This document shows, in pieces, positions 25,329 through 38,210 of a stretch of DNA of 64,000 bases. The position numbers and the translations under genes are program-made. The stretch's first letter is position 1, and every line of letters starts with the position of its first letter. The notes beneath the pieces were generated by a model. It searched no databases. It worked only from the letters and a program-made list of their open reading frames with translations, and had not been told where the DNA came from. This DNA is from Brachynemurus nebulosus (taxonomy: Eukaryota; Arthropoda; Insecta; Neuroptera; Myrmeleontidae), in the NCBI GenBank assembly GCA_035578155.1, contig JAPWDM010000005.1, forward strand, positions 31,612,108 through 31,676,107. The letters run 5' to 3'.

Positions 25329-26727
25329 TATGTATAATTTAAATATATTAGATGTAATAAGCTGATAAAAATATTATGTCAATTACACATGATATTCGTT
25401 GTTATTTTTAACCATGTTCCATCAAATGCAAACTTTTGTGTTTATAATATATTAGAGCAGACTCTCAGATGATTATATAATATTTATTTGGTTGGTGTAT
25501 CTCCAGTGGTTCATATAAAAAATCACCTTTAAATAATAAATATAGTGTTTTACAGTTCTGAAAATTAATCAAAAATAAAAGAAAAAATACTAAATATAGA
25601 GCTGATTGATATCTATTTTTTTGCGTTCGATTCATTCAGATATCTGTCATAGTTTCTGAGAAAAAAGGAAAAATCGTCAGGGGTTGTTACCCCCATATTT
25701 CCCTTATAACTGAAAGCAGAGATCTAAGATTACAAGTATCAGTACTTTGGGCAAAGAAGCAATATTTAAAAGGTTAAACTATGTCCAACGACGTCAGTGC
25801 AATTTTCATATGGTAAGTCTGTTAGACCCTTTTTAATTTTTAATCTCAAAATATTAAAATTTGGTTTAAGCAGCACAAATTTAGCCTTTGTTTTTCAAAT
25901 CATAAAATTCTCATCTATCTTTCCAAATTTAGTACGGAACACTAAAAATGGTTCATAATTTAAAATTTGTTAAGTATATAGGTATTTGAAAATTTCCTAA
26001 GAAACAAATTTCAAATCTGTGTACCTATATAATACGTTTGTAAAATCTTTTCGGATTCACAAAGAGCAATTCCTAGATATGTATTTGCTTTTAAAATTTA
26101 ATTAGTTAAAAACAATGCATAAAATCTTGAAGATAGCGCTTTTATATTAACAAAAGATAACCTATTTAAAATTAATTCGTAATGTATTCGGTGTATTCGG
26201 CTTATAATGTTTTGCAAACTTCCGTACAACCAGTAATTAAAAACCTAATTTAATATAAAAACTTTCGGATATTTTAAATTTTAATTGAGAATCTCTCTTT
26301 CTCCTTTATATAATTATTTAAACAATTTCGTTAAGATGAAACATATTCATATACCATATTATATTTAATAGCATGTAAAATTCCTATAGGAATATATCTA
26401 AAAATATATGTACAATAATCTCCAAAAGTTTTGACATAGATTGGGGAATTTTTTGTGTGGTCCCCAAAATGTCAGAATTTTTATAATTAATAAATATAAT
26501 TAAAAAAATTATTTTAGATTAAAATGTAGGGTCAGTTTGGTCCAAAAAACAAAAGAGTTTTATCTAAGGGGGAAAGAGATTTAGGACCACGTTTTTTTAG
26601 TGATTTGCTTGAATTGTTTTGGGAAAGAAGATATGATATATAATTTATTGAAACTTGGAGAACGTTTTATACATATACCGTAATTGCGGGTTACTTGAGC
26701 CCAGATTTGCAAATCATCTGATAATTT
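25329..26727. other. AT-rich stretch with one short shared phrase
   Basis: The phrase aaaaattattttagattaaa followed by ggtc.gtttgg (26501-26545) recurs at 35065-35102. No coding frame. Confidence 0.4.
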
Positions 26728-26754
26728 AATTAAAATTGACATAGTGTTTGAAAA
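26728..26754. repeat. 27-bp direct repeat, left copy
   Basis: ttaattaaaattgacatagt plus gtttgaa; an identical copy lies at 27072-27098 in the loop of the palindrome. Confidence 0.85.
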
Positions 26755-26766
26755 ATTACCAAACTG

Positions 26767-26835
26767 GATCGGCTGGGACTCGAACCCGGATCTCTTGGTT
26801 ACCAGCCAAGCGCCTTACCAACTAGGCCACCGATC
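26767..26835 (-). tRNA. tRNA-Thr-like sequence (anticodon GGT), likely pseudogene or SINE head
   Basis: On the minus strand the sequence folds as a tRNA. The acceptor is gatcggt/gccgatc. A D-arm follows box A (tggcctagttgg). The anticodon stem is cttgg/ccaag around loop ctGGTaa, and the T-arm has a perfect box B (ggttcgagtcc). It is about 70 nt, roughly one base pair short in the T-stem compared with ordinary eukaryotic tRNA-Thr. GGT is not the usual eukaryotic nuclear Thr anticodon (AGT is), so a functional decoding role is doubtful. Intact A and B boxes could still drive RNA polymerase III. No terminal T-run follows at once. Confidence 0.6.
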
Positions 26836-26907
26836 ACTTGTTCGAGTTCCACTCCAATTCAGTAATCAATCAAACACAACCTCTCTCTAATGCGAGACGC
26901 AGTTTTA

Positions 26908-27223
26908 TACTTTTTAATTTCAAATGTTATCGAGTGCCTGTGAAACATTATTAGTGTATGGCGGATTTTTATCCGTATTTAAACATACACCAATATTCAT
27001 ATGTTCACTCAATGTTCAGCTTTTTTACTTGAACACTCGATGTACTTTGGCAAATGGCCAATTCATTATGTTAATTAAAATTGACATAGTGTTTGAAGTA
27101 TCAGCCAAAGCTGAACATTGAGTGAACATATGAATATCGGTGTATGTTTAAATACGGATAAAAATCCGCCATACACTAATAATGTTTCACAGGCACTCGA
27201 TAACATTTGAAATTAAAAAGTAT
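26908..27223. repeat. 316-bp palindrome beside the tRNA-like sequence
   Basis: Left arm 26908-27023 and right arm 27107-27223 are near-perfect inverted copies (tgttcactcaatgttcagct against its complement). The 83-bp loop contains the second copy of the 27-bp direct repeat. The 65-codon ORF here is a shadow. Confidence 0.85.
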
Positions 27224-27521
27224 CTGATAATTTCAAAAATTGAGCGTAACTGTTATATTTATTTGGGATAGGAAATTCAGTATATTAATCTATATATGAC
27301 TACGGTTAGTTTATTATATAATATGGATCTTTTTCTTTGGCTCATAAATTTTATAGCTTTTTAGATTTTGGGTTCAAGTTAACCTCAATATCGGGTTACT
27401 TGAGCCCAAACCTAAATTTCCAGCTGATTTTCATTTGAAAACATTTTGAGACCATGTAGGATGTTGGTTACTAATTAAAACATTGTACAAATATATAAGG
27501 AACTTTATTTATTCAATACTC
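27224..27521. other. AT-rich stretch with a repeated 17-mer
   Basis: cgggttacttgagccca occurs at 26687-26703 and again at 27394-27410, flanking the tRNA/palindrome block. Confidence 0.5.
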
Positions 27522-27766
27522 TTATCGCAGCATTCTGCATAACGTAGCGAATTTCCGTTTACAAAAATTAGTTTTTCTCGGAAACTAGTTGACATAGAAT
27601 AATAGTTTAAAGACCTTTTTTGTGTGATTGTTTCTCCTCGTTTCAATAGTGTAAAAATTTTTAAATAAGGAGAAATTTTGGAAAAAAGTTAATTTTCTTT
27701 AATATTTCCTTAGAAAATATGGAAGCATTCACCTGCCATCCATCGGAAGTCACCATCAAAAGTAAC
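27522..27766 (-). repeat. Repeat C, copy 1
   Basis: Begins gcagcattctgcataacgta and shares gcgaatttccgtttacaaaa and ttttctcggaaact with 47062-47380. Interrupted at 27767 by a hAT insertion. Confidence 0.7.
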
Positions 27767-28424
27767 CAGGTCCGGCCTGGCCCACCGGGACACCGGAAAG
27801 GATCCCGGTGCGCCCTCCTCCTGGCAGAGGATCAGCGCCCTCGCCACCAAACGCTACATAAATATAATGTTGTAATAAAAAATTACTGCATTAAAAATAT
27901 TTGGTTGTGTTACCTTTTCTAGTATTTTTATTCAGAGTCACCATTGAATTTTTTGCGATTGTTATTGCAACGGTCCAATAGCTAGTGTTATCGAGTCCAT
28001 ACTTTACAAACACCTACTGACGATGCCTATAACTCAAATTTCATGTGAACGGGTTTTTTCTAAGCTTAAAATTATTAAAACCCGTCTTCGTTCCACTATG
28101 ACAAATGAAAGCTTGGAGGCTTTTGTGATGTGGCAGTAAAGAAGGATGTCCTGAATAAAGTGGAAAGCGAAACCGTCATAGAAAAACTTTGTATAAGTAG
28201 TACAGAATTGGAACGTCTTCTTTCATACTGAAGGAAGGTTTTAATGACAGTCAACTTGGTTTTTTTTACATTTAGCCAACTTTAATAATGTTATTACAAT
28301 TTGTAATATTAAATACTTTGTAATTCACACCTTTTTACAATAAATTATGTTAATTGAGTTTGAACCTTCATCACAATTTGAGAGTCAGTCCACCGCCCTT
28401 TAAGGTTACCCAGGCCGGGCCTGG
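27767..28424 (+). mobile_element. hAT element (658 bp) with GC-rich ends and 8-bp TSD
   Basis: Ends are caggtccggcctgg and its inverted match ccaggccgggcctg. Flanking octamers aaagtaac (27759-27766) and gaagtaac (28425-28432) agree at 7 of 8 positions. The left end is GC-rich (cccaccgggacaccgg). It carries the 3' part of a transposase gene, so it is an internally deleted copy of a once autonomous hAT. Confidence 0.85.
27948..28231 (+). pseudogene. hAT transposase C-terminal (dimerisation) domain remnant
   Basis: From 27948 an open frame reads toward ILYKHLLTMPITQISCERVF followed by SKLKIIKTRLRSTMTNESLE and ends at TAA 28137-28139. The ISCERVFSKLKIIKTRLRSTM block is the hallmark of the hAT C-terminal dimerisation region, here closest in style to ZMYM1/DUF4371-type hAT proteins (family knowledge). 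After a frameshift near 28131 the product continues as VKKDVLNKVESETVIEKL to TGA at 28229-28231, a plausible natural end. The catalytic DDE part is absent. It cannot make an active transposase. Confidence 0.82.
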
Positions 28425-28432
28425 AAGTAACT

Positions 28433-28798
28433 ATTTAAGTATATACATTCTGGCGGCCACAGTTCCCAACTGAAATGAACAGGGTTTCAAATTTAGTTCA
28501 AGGGCATGCTTTCCTTTTATGTGAACCTAATTTCTCTCCAGAGAATTGTAAAGTGCATTTTCTAGAGGTTCTTAAAAAGAGAGTGTAATTTTGTGCCATT
28601 TTTTATAACTTTTTTTTTTGCAATAAAAAATACTTTAAACAATGATATTACCCCAAATTTAAGTTTATATAGAGCGTAATTATATAAAGAAACTATCAAT
28701 CTTTAAAATGATTGTTTAAAAACTTTTTGAGCTATGTAGCGTGTACATACAGATTTACAAAAAATCGTTTCGAGAAAAACGCGTTTAAAAAATAATAC
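28433..28798. other. AT-rich stretch, nothing recognised
   Basis: Likely the continuation of the repeat that the hAT split, but no clear match is visible. Confidence 0.35.
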
Positions 28799-28932
28799 AC
28801 TGAGAAAAAATTACAGTAAAAATTACGAAGCTGCCTCCGGTAAACCAGACTCAAGTGACCAGTCCGTAGGAAATTATCAAACAAAAATATAAAAAATGCC
28901 TTTCAAACATTATTTTTTACGATTCATTTGAA

Positions 28933-28996
28933 AATTTTTCCTGTACACCTTAAGAATTTTTCCTGTACACCTTAAGAATTTTTCCTATACAGCTCC
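28933..28996. repeat. 22-bp tandem repeat x ~2.9
   Basis: aatttttcctgtacacctta plus ag repeated at 28933, 28955 and 28977 inside the foldback. Confidence 0.85.
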
Positions 28997-29246
28997 GTAA
29001 AATTCGATGGGCTAGTAAAATTTCAAGTGGATACCGGGAAAATTTACTTAATTTTTTGTAAAATTATACTAGACATAGAAGAATTTTTACGGAGCTACTA
29101 TGTAATTATTATTTGTTATCTCTATTTTCTCTTTGAAACTTGTATTTCAGCATCCCTCTCATACAAGCATCACCAGCATCACACAGAACTGGGAATAAAC
29201 AAGCACGCAACCGACCGCACCTAGTTCGCTTCGCACCATTGTCTAA

Positions 29247-29702
29247 AGCCGCTGCTACACGATGCTACGAACACCTTCCAACATTCGACGTTGGATGGTT
29301 CATAGCATCGTGTAGCCGTTGTTCGAACCTACGAGTGTCCAATGTCGAGCGTCAAACGTTCGCATTTGGTCGTGTCCCGTTCGATGTCGGTATTTTTGCA
29401 CCGAGTCAAAGGGGTGCTTCGAACGTTTGAAGGTCAATGTTGGTTGCGTTGGTTGGTTCGACTCAGCAGCTGCACGACTCGTTCATGTGAAGAGAGACAA
29501 CATCAGTGTATAACATTAGAGATAACATCAGACAGATAACAGCGTCGTCCACTGAGTACCAACACATCATCATTCGTATTGGATCAAACATTCGATTCAT
29601 CGTGTAGCAGATACATTCGTCGCACCAACTATCGAACTTAATTGCCTCAAACGTTCGATCGAATGTTGGAAGGAACGTTCATAGCATCGTGTAGAACCCG
29701 CT
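29247..29702. mobile_element. PIF/Harbinger-like MITE (456 bp), TSD TAA
   Basis: Left end agccgctgctacacgatgct and the complement of the right end (agcgggttctacacgatgct) match over ~26 bp with few differences. The element is flanked by TAA at 29244-29246 and 29703-29705. A 3-bp TWA target duplication with such TIRs fits PIF/Harbinger. It is GC-rich, which produces several overlapping ORFs of 60-96 codons that are not genes. Confidence 0.8.
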
Positions 29703-30361
29703 TAACACGACTTACAACACGACCAATCAACTAAATCACGTAACTCACCGGCCGTTGGTTCAGTAATAGTCGAGCGACGGTAGTGAGTGCACGGTAGTGT
29801 CTTATCATTTTTTTTTTTTTTTTTATAATAAACTATTTAATGGACTTTACATTTAAAACAAAAAACTGTTATTTGTGTTTCATGAATTGTTGTTTATTTT
29901 TTATTTTAATTGTTGTATGTTTTTTATATTATGTATTGATGTTTATTGAAACATGTTTTTCCACAAATTATTTTTATTGTGCTTATTGTTAAAAATTTTT
30001 ATCATGTAATATGTCAAATAAAGATTCTATATATGTTTTTCCACAAATAATAAAAAACCACAAAACACTTTTTCAATATTAATAATTTGATTTTAATCCT
30101 TACCCTTCTATCAATATCCTTTTAAACTATTTTAATTCAATTATTTATTAATAAATAAAAAAAAAAAAACCTTATAAATAATACGGTAAGAGGGTAGAAT
30201 TTTTCCTGTACAGCGCCGAAATTTTTACGGAGCCATAGGATAATTTTTACTATACTCATCGTACTTTTTCCTTTGCCTGTTACTTATGCCCGCATTACCA
30301 GAGAGCTCCGTAATTTTTTACTAGAAATTTCCGTAAAAATTACCGTACTTTTTCTCTCAGT

Positions 30362-31946
30362 AAATATGAGATTCTGAAAACACTCGGAAGAAACACAGTA
30401 TCATTTAAATTGTTCGCAAGTGATCGGTAATTAAAAAGTTTCCATCGATAATCGAAAACTTTATGATTGGCACTGTAAATATTATGTATATTTTATATAC
30501 GTACTTGGTATGTTGTGTTATACAATGTATGTTGTCTCACATTATAATACATAATATATAAATAAATGCTGTTTTAGAGAGGCTAAGTTTAAATAATTTA
30601 TAAAGGTGTTTGTCCCGTTTCCAATTCCCATACGGGTTTATTTCCCATTTTATCATCCCGTGCTATTACCAGTAGCTATAGTAGCTAGCTGGCTGGTTGC
30701 TAGTCATTTAAGTGACTATTAAGTGACTGAAGTTTCGGTTTTATGTTTTGGTTGTACATGTACCCACATCCACTGTGGTGGTGGTGGCGCATCAGTCGTA
30801 TGCCTCGTTCACTATTTAGTCATCCCACCACGGAGTAAATAGGGTAACTCGTACGGGTTGACGTGGGGTAATAAAACAACAGTACGACCGGAGAATAATC
30901 CTCAATTGCTTTTGGAAGGTTACATTACTATTTTCTTTCACAACGGCAACGAACTCTCAATATATGGTATACGAAAAGTTATAAAACCAAAATTTCGTGA
31001 AACATATAAAATAAAAATAAATGTAACTAAAAATTTTATACAGGTTGTGAGTTTGCGAATGTTTCCTTTAAAACAAAAAAAAAAAAACTTCTCCGCTGTA
31101 CTGAAAAGCACTGAATTACAAAATATGTTTTTTCGATTTTGTTTATTTCATTTTCCGAAAGTACAGACCTTTAAAAATGTGTCCATAAAATGAAATTTAA
31201 AAATTTTGAAAATTTACAAAGTTATACCCATTTTAATACAATAAGTTCCGGTATCAGGTTATATACTTCAAAATTTTAAATACATTTTTCTTGAAACTTC
31301 ATTTTTCAAACTGGCCAGCATGATATCTCGCGTTCTATTTGTCTAATCGGCTTCGAATTTGACATGTACCTTCAATACATGTTGCTTTATGTATCTACAG
31401 ATATTGCGAAATTTTAATTTTTCTACTTTTAAGAAATAAAAAACTGAAAAAAACGTAATAAAATAGTTTTTTGTTTCAAACAGCTGCCATTTTTAGATTT
31501 TGTTATTTTTCATTGTAATTCCTGCCAAAATCACAGCCTTTCTAAACTAGAATCTTTTTCTTTTTTGCTGCAGATGAACACAAGTTCCAAAATCATGTCA
31601 ACCAGCACATCAATTTTTTTGCATAATTATGTTTAAGCATAACTATACTTGAATTTTCAATTTTTAGTATGAAAATGTCTTTATAATTTTTAATTTCAAT
31701 AAAAGAAATAAACAGAAAAATGTTAATTTTTTTTTTTTTATTAATTCCTAAAAAAGCCAAAATTTTTGCTCTTTAGACTAGAAGAACCTCTTAAATTATG
31801 GGGGCCTACTCATAAGTTTTAACTAACGTTCATCATCAAATTTTTGATAAAATTAAAGCTACAGGATTAATATTTCTAAAAGGGATTTTAATTATTTGAT
31901 GGAAAAAATTTCCTAACACACAATCAAAAAATTTACAAAATACATA
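30362..31946. other. AT-rich stretch; one 111-codon frame judged non-coding
   Basis: Contains a less AT-rich patch (30610-30890) with cccatacggg/cgtacgggtt words suggesting an old element. The 111-codon frame at 30858-31193 is lysine/phenylalanine-rich, as expected from A/T-rich DNA, and shows no domain. Confidence 0.4.
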
Positions 31947-31948
31947 TA

Positions 31949-32469
31949 CAGCTAAACCTTTTTTTATGCGGTCCCTTTTATGCGGTTTTTAAAAAAAATA
32001 GTCGTTGAAATAGGTACATAATGTGAATCAAAATCAAGAGAAAGTAAGAAAATTAAACGTTAACTATAATAACTTTATTTGATAAAAATACTTTTTAATG
32101 GTTTTAAGCATTAAATCAGTACATTGCATAAGAATATAAGTTATTGCACCATTTAGTTTTTTTAGAGATGTATTTTTCATAATTTTCATAATGTTATAAA
32201 AATGAAATAAAATATTCCCATACATGTAAATTAATGCTTGTTTAGAAAAGCAACTTCTATTGAGATTATGAGGTTTTGAGCGTTTTGAGTTATGTATTTT
32301 CGATGAAACTTTTTTTATGCTGTCCCGATCCACCGCATAAAAAAAAGTTTTTTTTTACAATGTGGACGGAACTAAACTTTTTATAGCTATTTATGATACT
32401 TTTGAATATATTTTTTTTGTGCGATTTTTTGATGCGGTCCCTATCCACCGCATAAAAAAAGTTTCCCTG
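31949..32469. mobile_element. Tigger/pogo-like MITE (family G), copy 2
   Basis: Bounded by TA|cagctaaacctttttttatg and ccgcataaaaaaagtttccctg|TA, with good inverted ends sharing the TTTTTATGCGGT core. Two more internal copies of that core occur (32308-32350 and near 32430). Aligns to 14653-15205 throughout. No transposase. Confidence 0.85.
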
Positions 32470-32471
32470 TA

Positions 32472-32793
32472 CAAAAGTATTATCCATTTAAAAAAAAAAA
32501 AAATCTTTCTGACGTCAAGACAATAACATTTTCCATCCAACAATATGCTAGCATAGAATTAATATTTATTTTTATAAATGACATCCGGGTTTTAAAAAGG
32601 CAAGGAAATTTGCATTAGTTAATATAAAGCACACATGTGCTTACAATTTAATAGCATTATATACTTACTATGTATATGAAGTTAAAATTCAACTTTATAT
32701 TAATTCACTTTTATAAATAACGACTTTGTTGTTATACGATTTTTGTAACATACATATTATTATATTATGTGTTTAATTTTAACTAGAAAAGCT
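32472..32793. other. AT-rich stretch, nothing recognised
   Basis: A-run at 32490-32503; otherwise plain AT-rich DNA. Confidence 0.4.
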
Positions 32794-32841
32794 TAGTTAC
32801 GGGTTACCGTAGTTAGGAGTTACTGTAGTTACGGGTTACCG
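32794..32841. repeat. 16-bp tandem repeat x3
   Basis: tagttacgggttaccg, tagttaggagttactg, tagttacgggttaccg in exact register. Confidence 0.9.
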
Positions 32842-33945
32842 AGTTTCGTTGCAAGTTTAAAACTGGACTGTTTGCAAATTATATTATGCTATATATAAAA
32901 TGATTAAAAAATAAGCAACACAGTCGAGCAGAGAGGCAGCTTGATGTGGAAAAAACAACGAAACACCACAAATAAAAGAGTCAAAGGAGAGAATGTATTA
33001 TTATTTGTTATATTTTCATAACTCATCTCGTATTCAAAATGCATAACACTATGCGTTGTTCATTTAACATAAATATAATATTAAAGTTTGTATAAATCTT
33101 TTTTTACTTTTTATAGCTACTGACAACCAAACACTGCCAACCAAAAACGACGTAAGGCAAAAATGGGGAATGGGCATTATGATTTTTGAGAGGGCTATTT
33201 CGCCCAGCCTTTACGCCGCCTCTGTTACCAACGGACCCCCAAATATTCTCCAAATTTGAGCGAAATGAAACTAACAATAAGTAAAGTATGTACATTTAAT
33301 GAAATTTCACGGTGGATCCGTGTCTAACATTACTACGATTGCAATGAATTTCGTAGGAAACGACTTACGAATCAGGATCTCAGATTTCTAAAAATTTCAT
33401 AAAAAACAATGGAATAGTTCCAAAGCTATGCTACTTGGTGAAATTTTTAAATACACAAACGGAAGTTCTAAAACTTAAAATTCACGTGAAAATTTTCTTT
33501 TTTTGGGGAATCACAATGCCTTTGCTTCCGCTTTGGAAGTCTCGGAAGCAAAATACAATACAAGAGCTCCAAATGTGTCTATATAGTTCTAGAACAGTGT
33601 TTGTCAAACAATTCTTATCGCGGAAGACATTTTAAATTCTAAAATTTGTACGAAATACGTAGACTAGTTCAAATACAATTGACCAGCAAAAAAAAAAATG
33701 CTGTTAAAAAACCGTAACCCTTTAATTTGAGTAATTATCATTGACAAGCAAAAAAAATAAAATAAAATAGGAACTTGAGGATTAAATACTCAAACGCATA
33801 AAGCATACTCTGCGTACTTTCGCTAATTTAATAATTCTTCTCTTGGACGTCATTTTTAAGAAATTTTGCGGAACACTTGATAAATGCGTGAGGAACAGTT
33901 TGAGGAACACTGTACTAGAAAATCGATATCAATAAATGTACATAT
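32842..33945. other. AT-rich stretch with an orphan hAT-like end
   Basis: At 33207-33226 cctttacgccgcctctg reads as one hAT terminus (complement cagaggcggcgtaaagg), but no partner end or TSD was found. Frames at 33104-33295 and 33435-33635 are not supported. Confidence 0.35.
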
Positions 33946-33953
33946 ATTTACAT

Positions 33954-34367
33954 TAGGGATGTTATGGATATCCGTAACCGTAACCGAAACTACCGGATAT
34001 CCGAAATAATTAAATATCCGAAATGGAAACCGTATCCAAAAATAAAATTTTTGGGTTTGTTTCGGATAATAACAAACAACTACCGTTGGAAAACTGAGTT
34101 TAAATCGAAGTACCTAAGCTTTTGTTGCATGTATTCCTTTTGATCGATTTTCGTTAATTCGTGTTTGAGATCACTTTTTGAATTAAAATTTCCCCCTTTT
34201 TACTAAAAAAATATTTTCACTCAAAGCAATTATCCGTAACCGTAACCGTATCCGAAACATTATCCGATATTATTACATATCCGTAACTGAAACCGAAACC
34301 GAAAAAAATGTTTTTCAATATCCGTATCCGTATCCGTATCCGAAATTTCCGAGTCATAACATCCCTA
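33954..34367. mobile_element. hAT-type MITE (414 bp) with perfect TSD
   Basis: TIRs tagggatgttatg / cataacatcccta. Perfect 8-bp duplication atttacat at 33946-33953 and 34368-34375. Subterminal clusters of tatccgtaaccg repeats lie on both sides, as often seen at hAT transposase binding regions. No coding sequence. Confidence 0.92.
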
Positions 34368-34484
34368 ATTTACATACTATTTATACAATTATTTTACATT
34401 ATTAGATAAATTGTTAATTTTCATTTGCAGTAATCTATCAGACAAATATTTGTAGATTTACACATGTATATGCCAATGTTTATT

Positions 34485-36724
<2,240 letters not shown>

Positions 36725-36760
36725 ATAGGTCCGAAGATTGACGAATGTCTTCGGACCTAT
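36725..36760. repeat. Perfect 13-bp stem hairpin
   Basis: ataggtccgaaga, 10-nt loop, tcttcggacctat. Confidence 0.9.
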
Positions 36761-37358
36761 AAAAAAGTTTAATTTGGTCGATTAACTGCTGATTGCACGG
36801 AATCGTAATTGTGCAAGCCGATTCGCTCAAAAGGCAAATAGAATAATACGAAAAATTAACTCCGGTAAACAATGGTAATTATGTAATTTTACCTAGTGTA
36901 CACCCCTTGTCAAAAATTGATGAACAACAAGGCAATATTTCACTAATTTTCTCAGAACCGTCGATTCGCGAGTCGAACTTGTTTAAATATCAAATTTCGA
37001 GTCAAAATTGTACGAACTAGATAAAATCTATCGGATGTTTATTTAACAATATTCTCTAGAATATTAAATGGGAAAACAATCTGACACACATACGGTATAA
37101 AAGGCGTAAAGGGGAAGGGGGGGGGGGATCTGTAAACGTATTGTGTACAATACTGTATAGATATATAGATTACTGTGCTGGGAGCCTATGAATGGAACAG
37201 ATTATACTAGTTTGTTATACAGAATTTGTGGAAATTATAATTTATTGTACTATCAGTTAATTAGAAAATTGAATATTGGTTCTATCGTTACAAAGTTATT
37301 CCCTGAAATATTAAGTTGTTATAACAATACCGAATAAGAAAAAAAATAAGAAAGTATG
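36761..37358. other. AT-rich stretch with a G-run
   Basis: A g-rich run (ggggaaggggggggggga) lies around 37112-37129. No gene seen. Confidence 0.4.
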
Positions 37359-37366
37359 ACAGACAT

Positions 37367-37544
37367 CAGTGGCGTAGTGAACATAACTGGCGCCCGGGGC
37401 ACGACACTTTATTGGCGCCCCCCATTCCTACCAAAAACACGTATAGCTAATATTTGGCACCTCTTTGGTACACATTTGGCGCCCTTCTGCAAGTCACGCC
37501 CGGTGCATGATGGACCCCTTTGCACCCCCGTCGCTACGCCTCTG
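37367..37544. mobile_element. Short hAT MITE (178 bp) with perfect TSD
   Basis: Ends cagtggcgtagtga and tcgctacgcctctg are inverted with two mismatches. Perfect 8-bp duplication acagacat at 37359-37366 and 37545-37552. GC-rich interior (ggcgcccggggcacgac). The overlapping 69-codon ORF is a shadow. Confidence 0.92.
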
Positions 37545-37690
37545 ACAGACATGAAGAAATTATAAGGGTTCGCCGAATTTTAACTACAGAATCCTAAAAA
37601 TTGTTTTTTATTACTCATGCGGGAGAAGTACTAACTTGGTGCACACATTTCCGTAGCTGTTTGCCCACTATACTCTTCCCACATACTTTT

Positions 37691-37721
37691 TTGCGTGTGG
37701 AAAATAACTTTCCACACGCAA
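37691..37721. repeat. Perfect 13-bp stem hairpin
   Basis: ttgcgtgtggaaa, loop ataac, tttccacacgcaa. Confidence 0.92.
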
Positions 37722-37933
37722 ATTGACAATAAAACACGCAAAGCCGCCCTTTAATTTTTCATTTAATAAATATTTCATAATTATTTCTATAGAAACCACC
37801 AACAAAGTAATTTAAACAATAATTAATTCAGAAAAAAAAGACGAACACTTAAAAATATTATTTTAAAAAGTAATAAAAATGTCAAAAATAGTAATAATAA
37901 TAGAAAAAAGTATGTGAAATTCGTAATAAAAAA

Positions 37934-38049
37934 TAGTATGTGCAACTCGTGCAGGATTGTCGATTGCCCACTCAAGCGAATGAGCGCACTCACTAACTTC
38001 GCTTTCGTGGGCAATCGACAATTTCCCGCACTTATTGCACAATATACTA
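37934..38049. repeat. 116-bp palindrome
   Basis: Arms of ~47 bp (tagtatgtgcaactcgtgca ... ctcaagcgaa and inverse) around a 17-nt loop. Ends with TA and may be a very small MITE. Confidence 0.8.
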
Positions 38050-38080
38050 TTAATTTAAATATTTAATTAAAGAGTATTGG

Positions 38081-38210
38081 TAGATAAGCGTAGGTAGAAA
38101 TTCCCTCGTACGGATTGTGTTGATTTTTTTCTGCTAACTGCTATCGATATAAGATTTAAATTTATTGATTTTCAGTCTTTGAAAACTTGAAAACTTACCT
38201 CTGGGGGTAA
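38081..38210 (-). mobile_element. AB element fragment (part of A half)
   Basis: Diverged match to the A half in minus orientation: agataagcgtaggtagaaat, ccctcgtacg, ctgctaactgctatcg. Only this internal piece remains. Confidence 0.6.

Larger units (their letters stand above)
28799..30361. mobile_element. 1.56-kb foldback, ends ACTGAGAAAAA, with nested MITE
   Basis: The left end (actgagaaaaaattac...) and the right end (...tactttttctctcagt) are inverted. Both contain repeated gtaaaaattacggagct-type phrases. The host element is about 1.1 kb once the Harbinger-like insertion at 29247-29702 is removed. TSD not resolved. Coding capacity none. Confidence 0.65.

Noticed and set aside
29140..29539. 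Several overlapping 64-96-codon ORFs
   Set aside because: They fall in the GC-rich Harbinger-like MITE; overlapping frames in all phases with no domain.
30858..31193. Longest non-TA ORF of the plus strand, 111 codons
   Set aside because: K/F/I/N-rich composition expected from A/T-rich DNA, no motif, no splice or promoter support.
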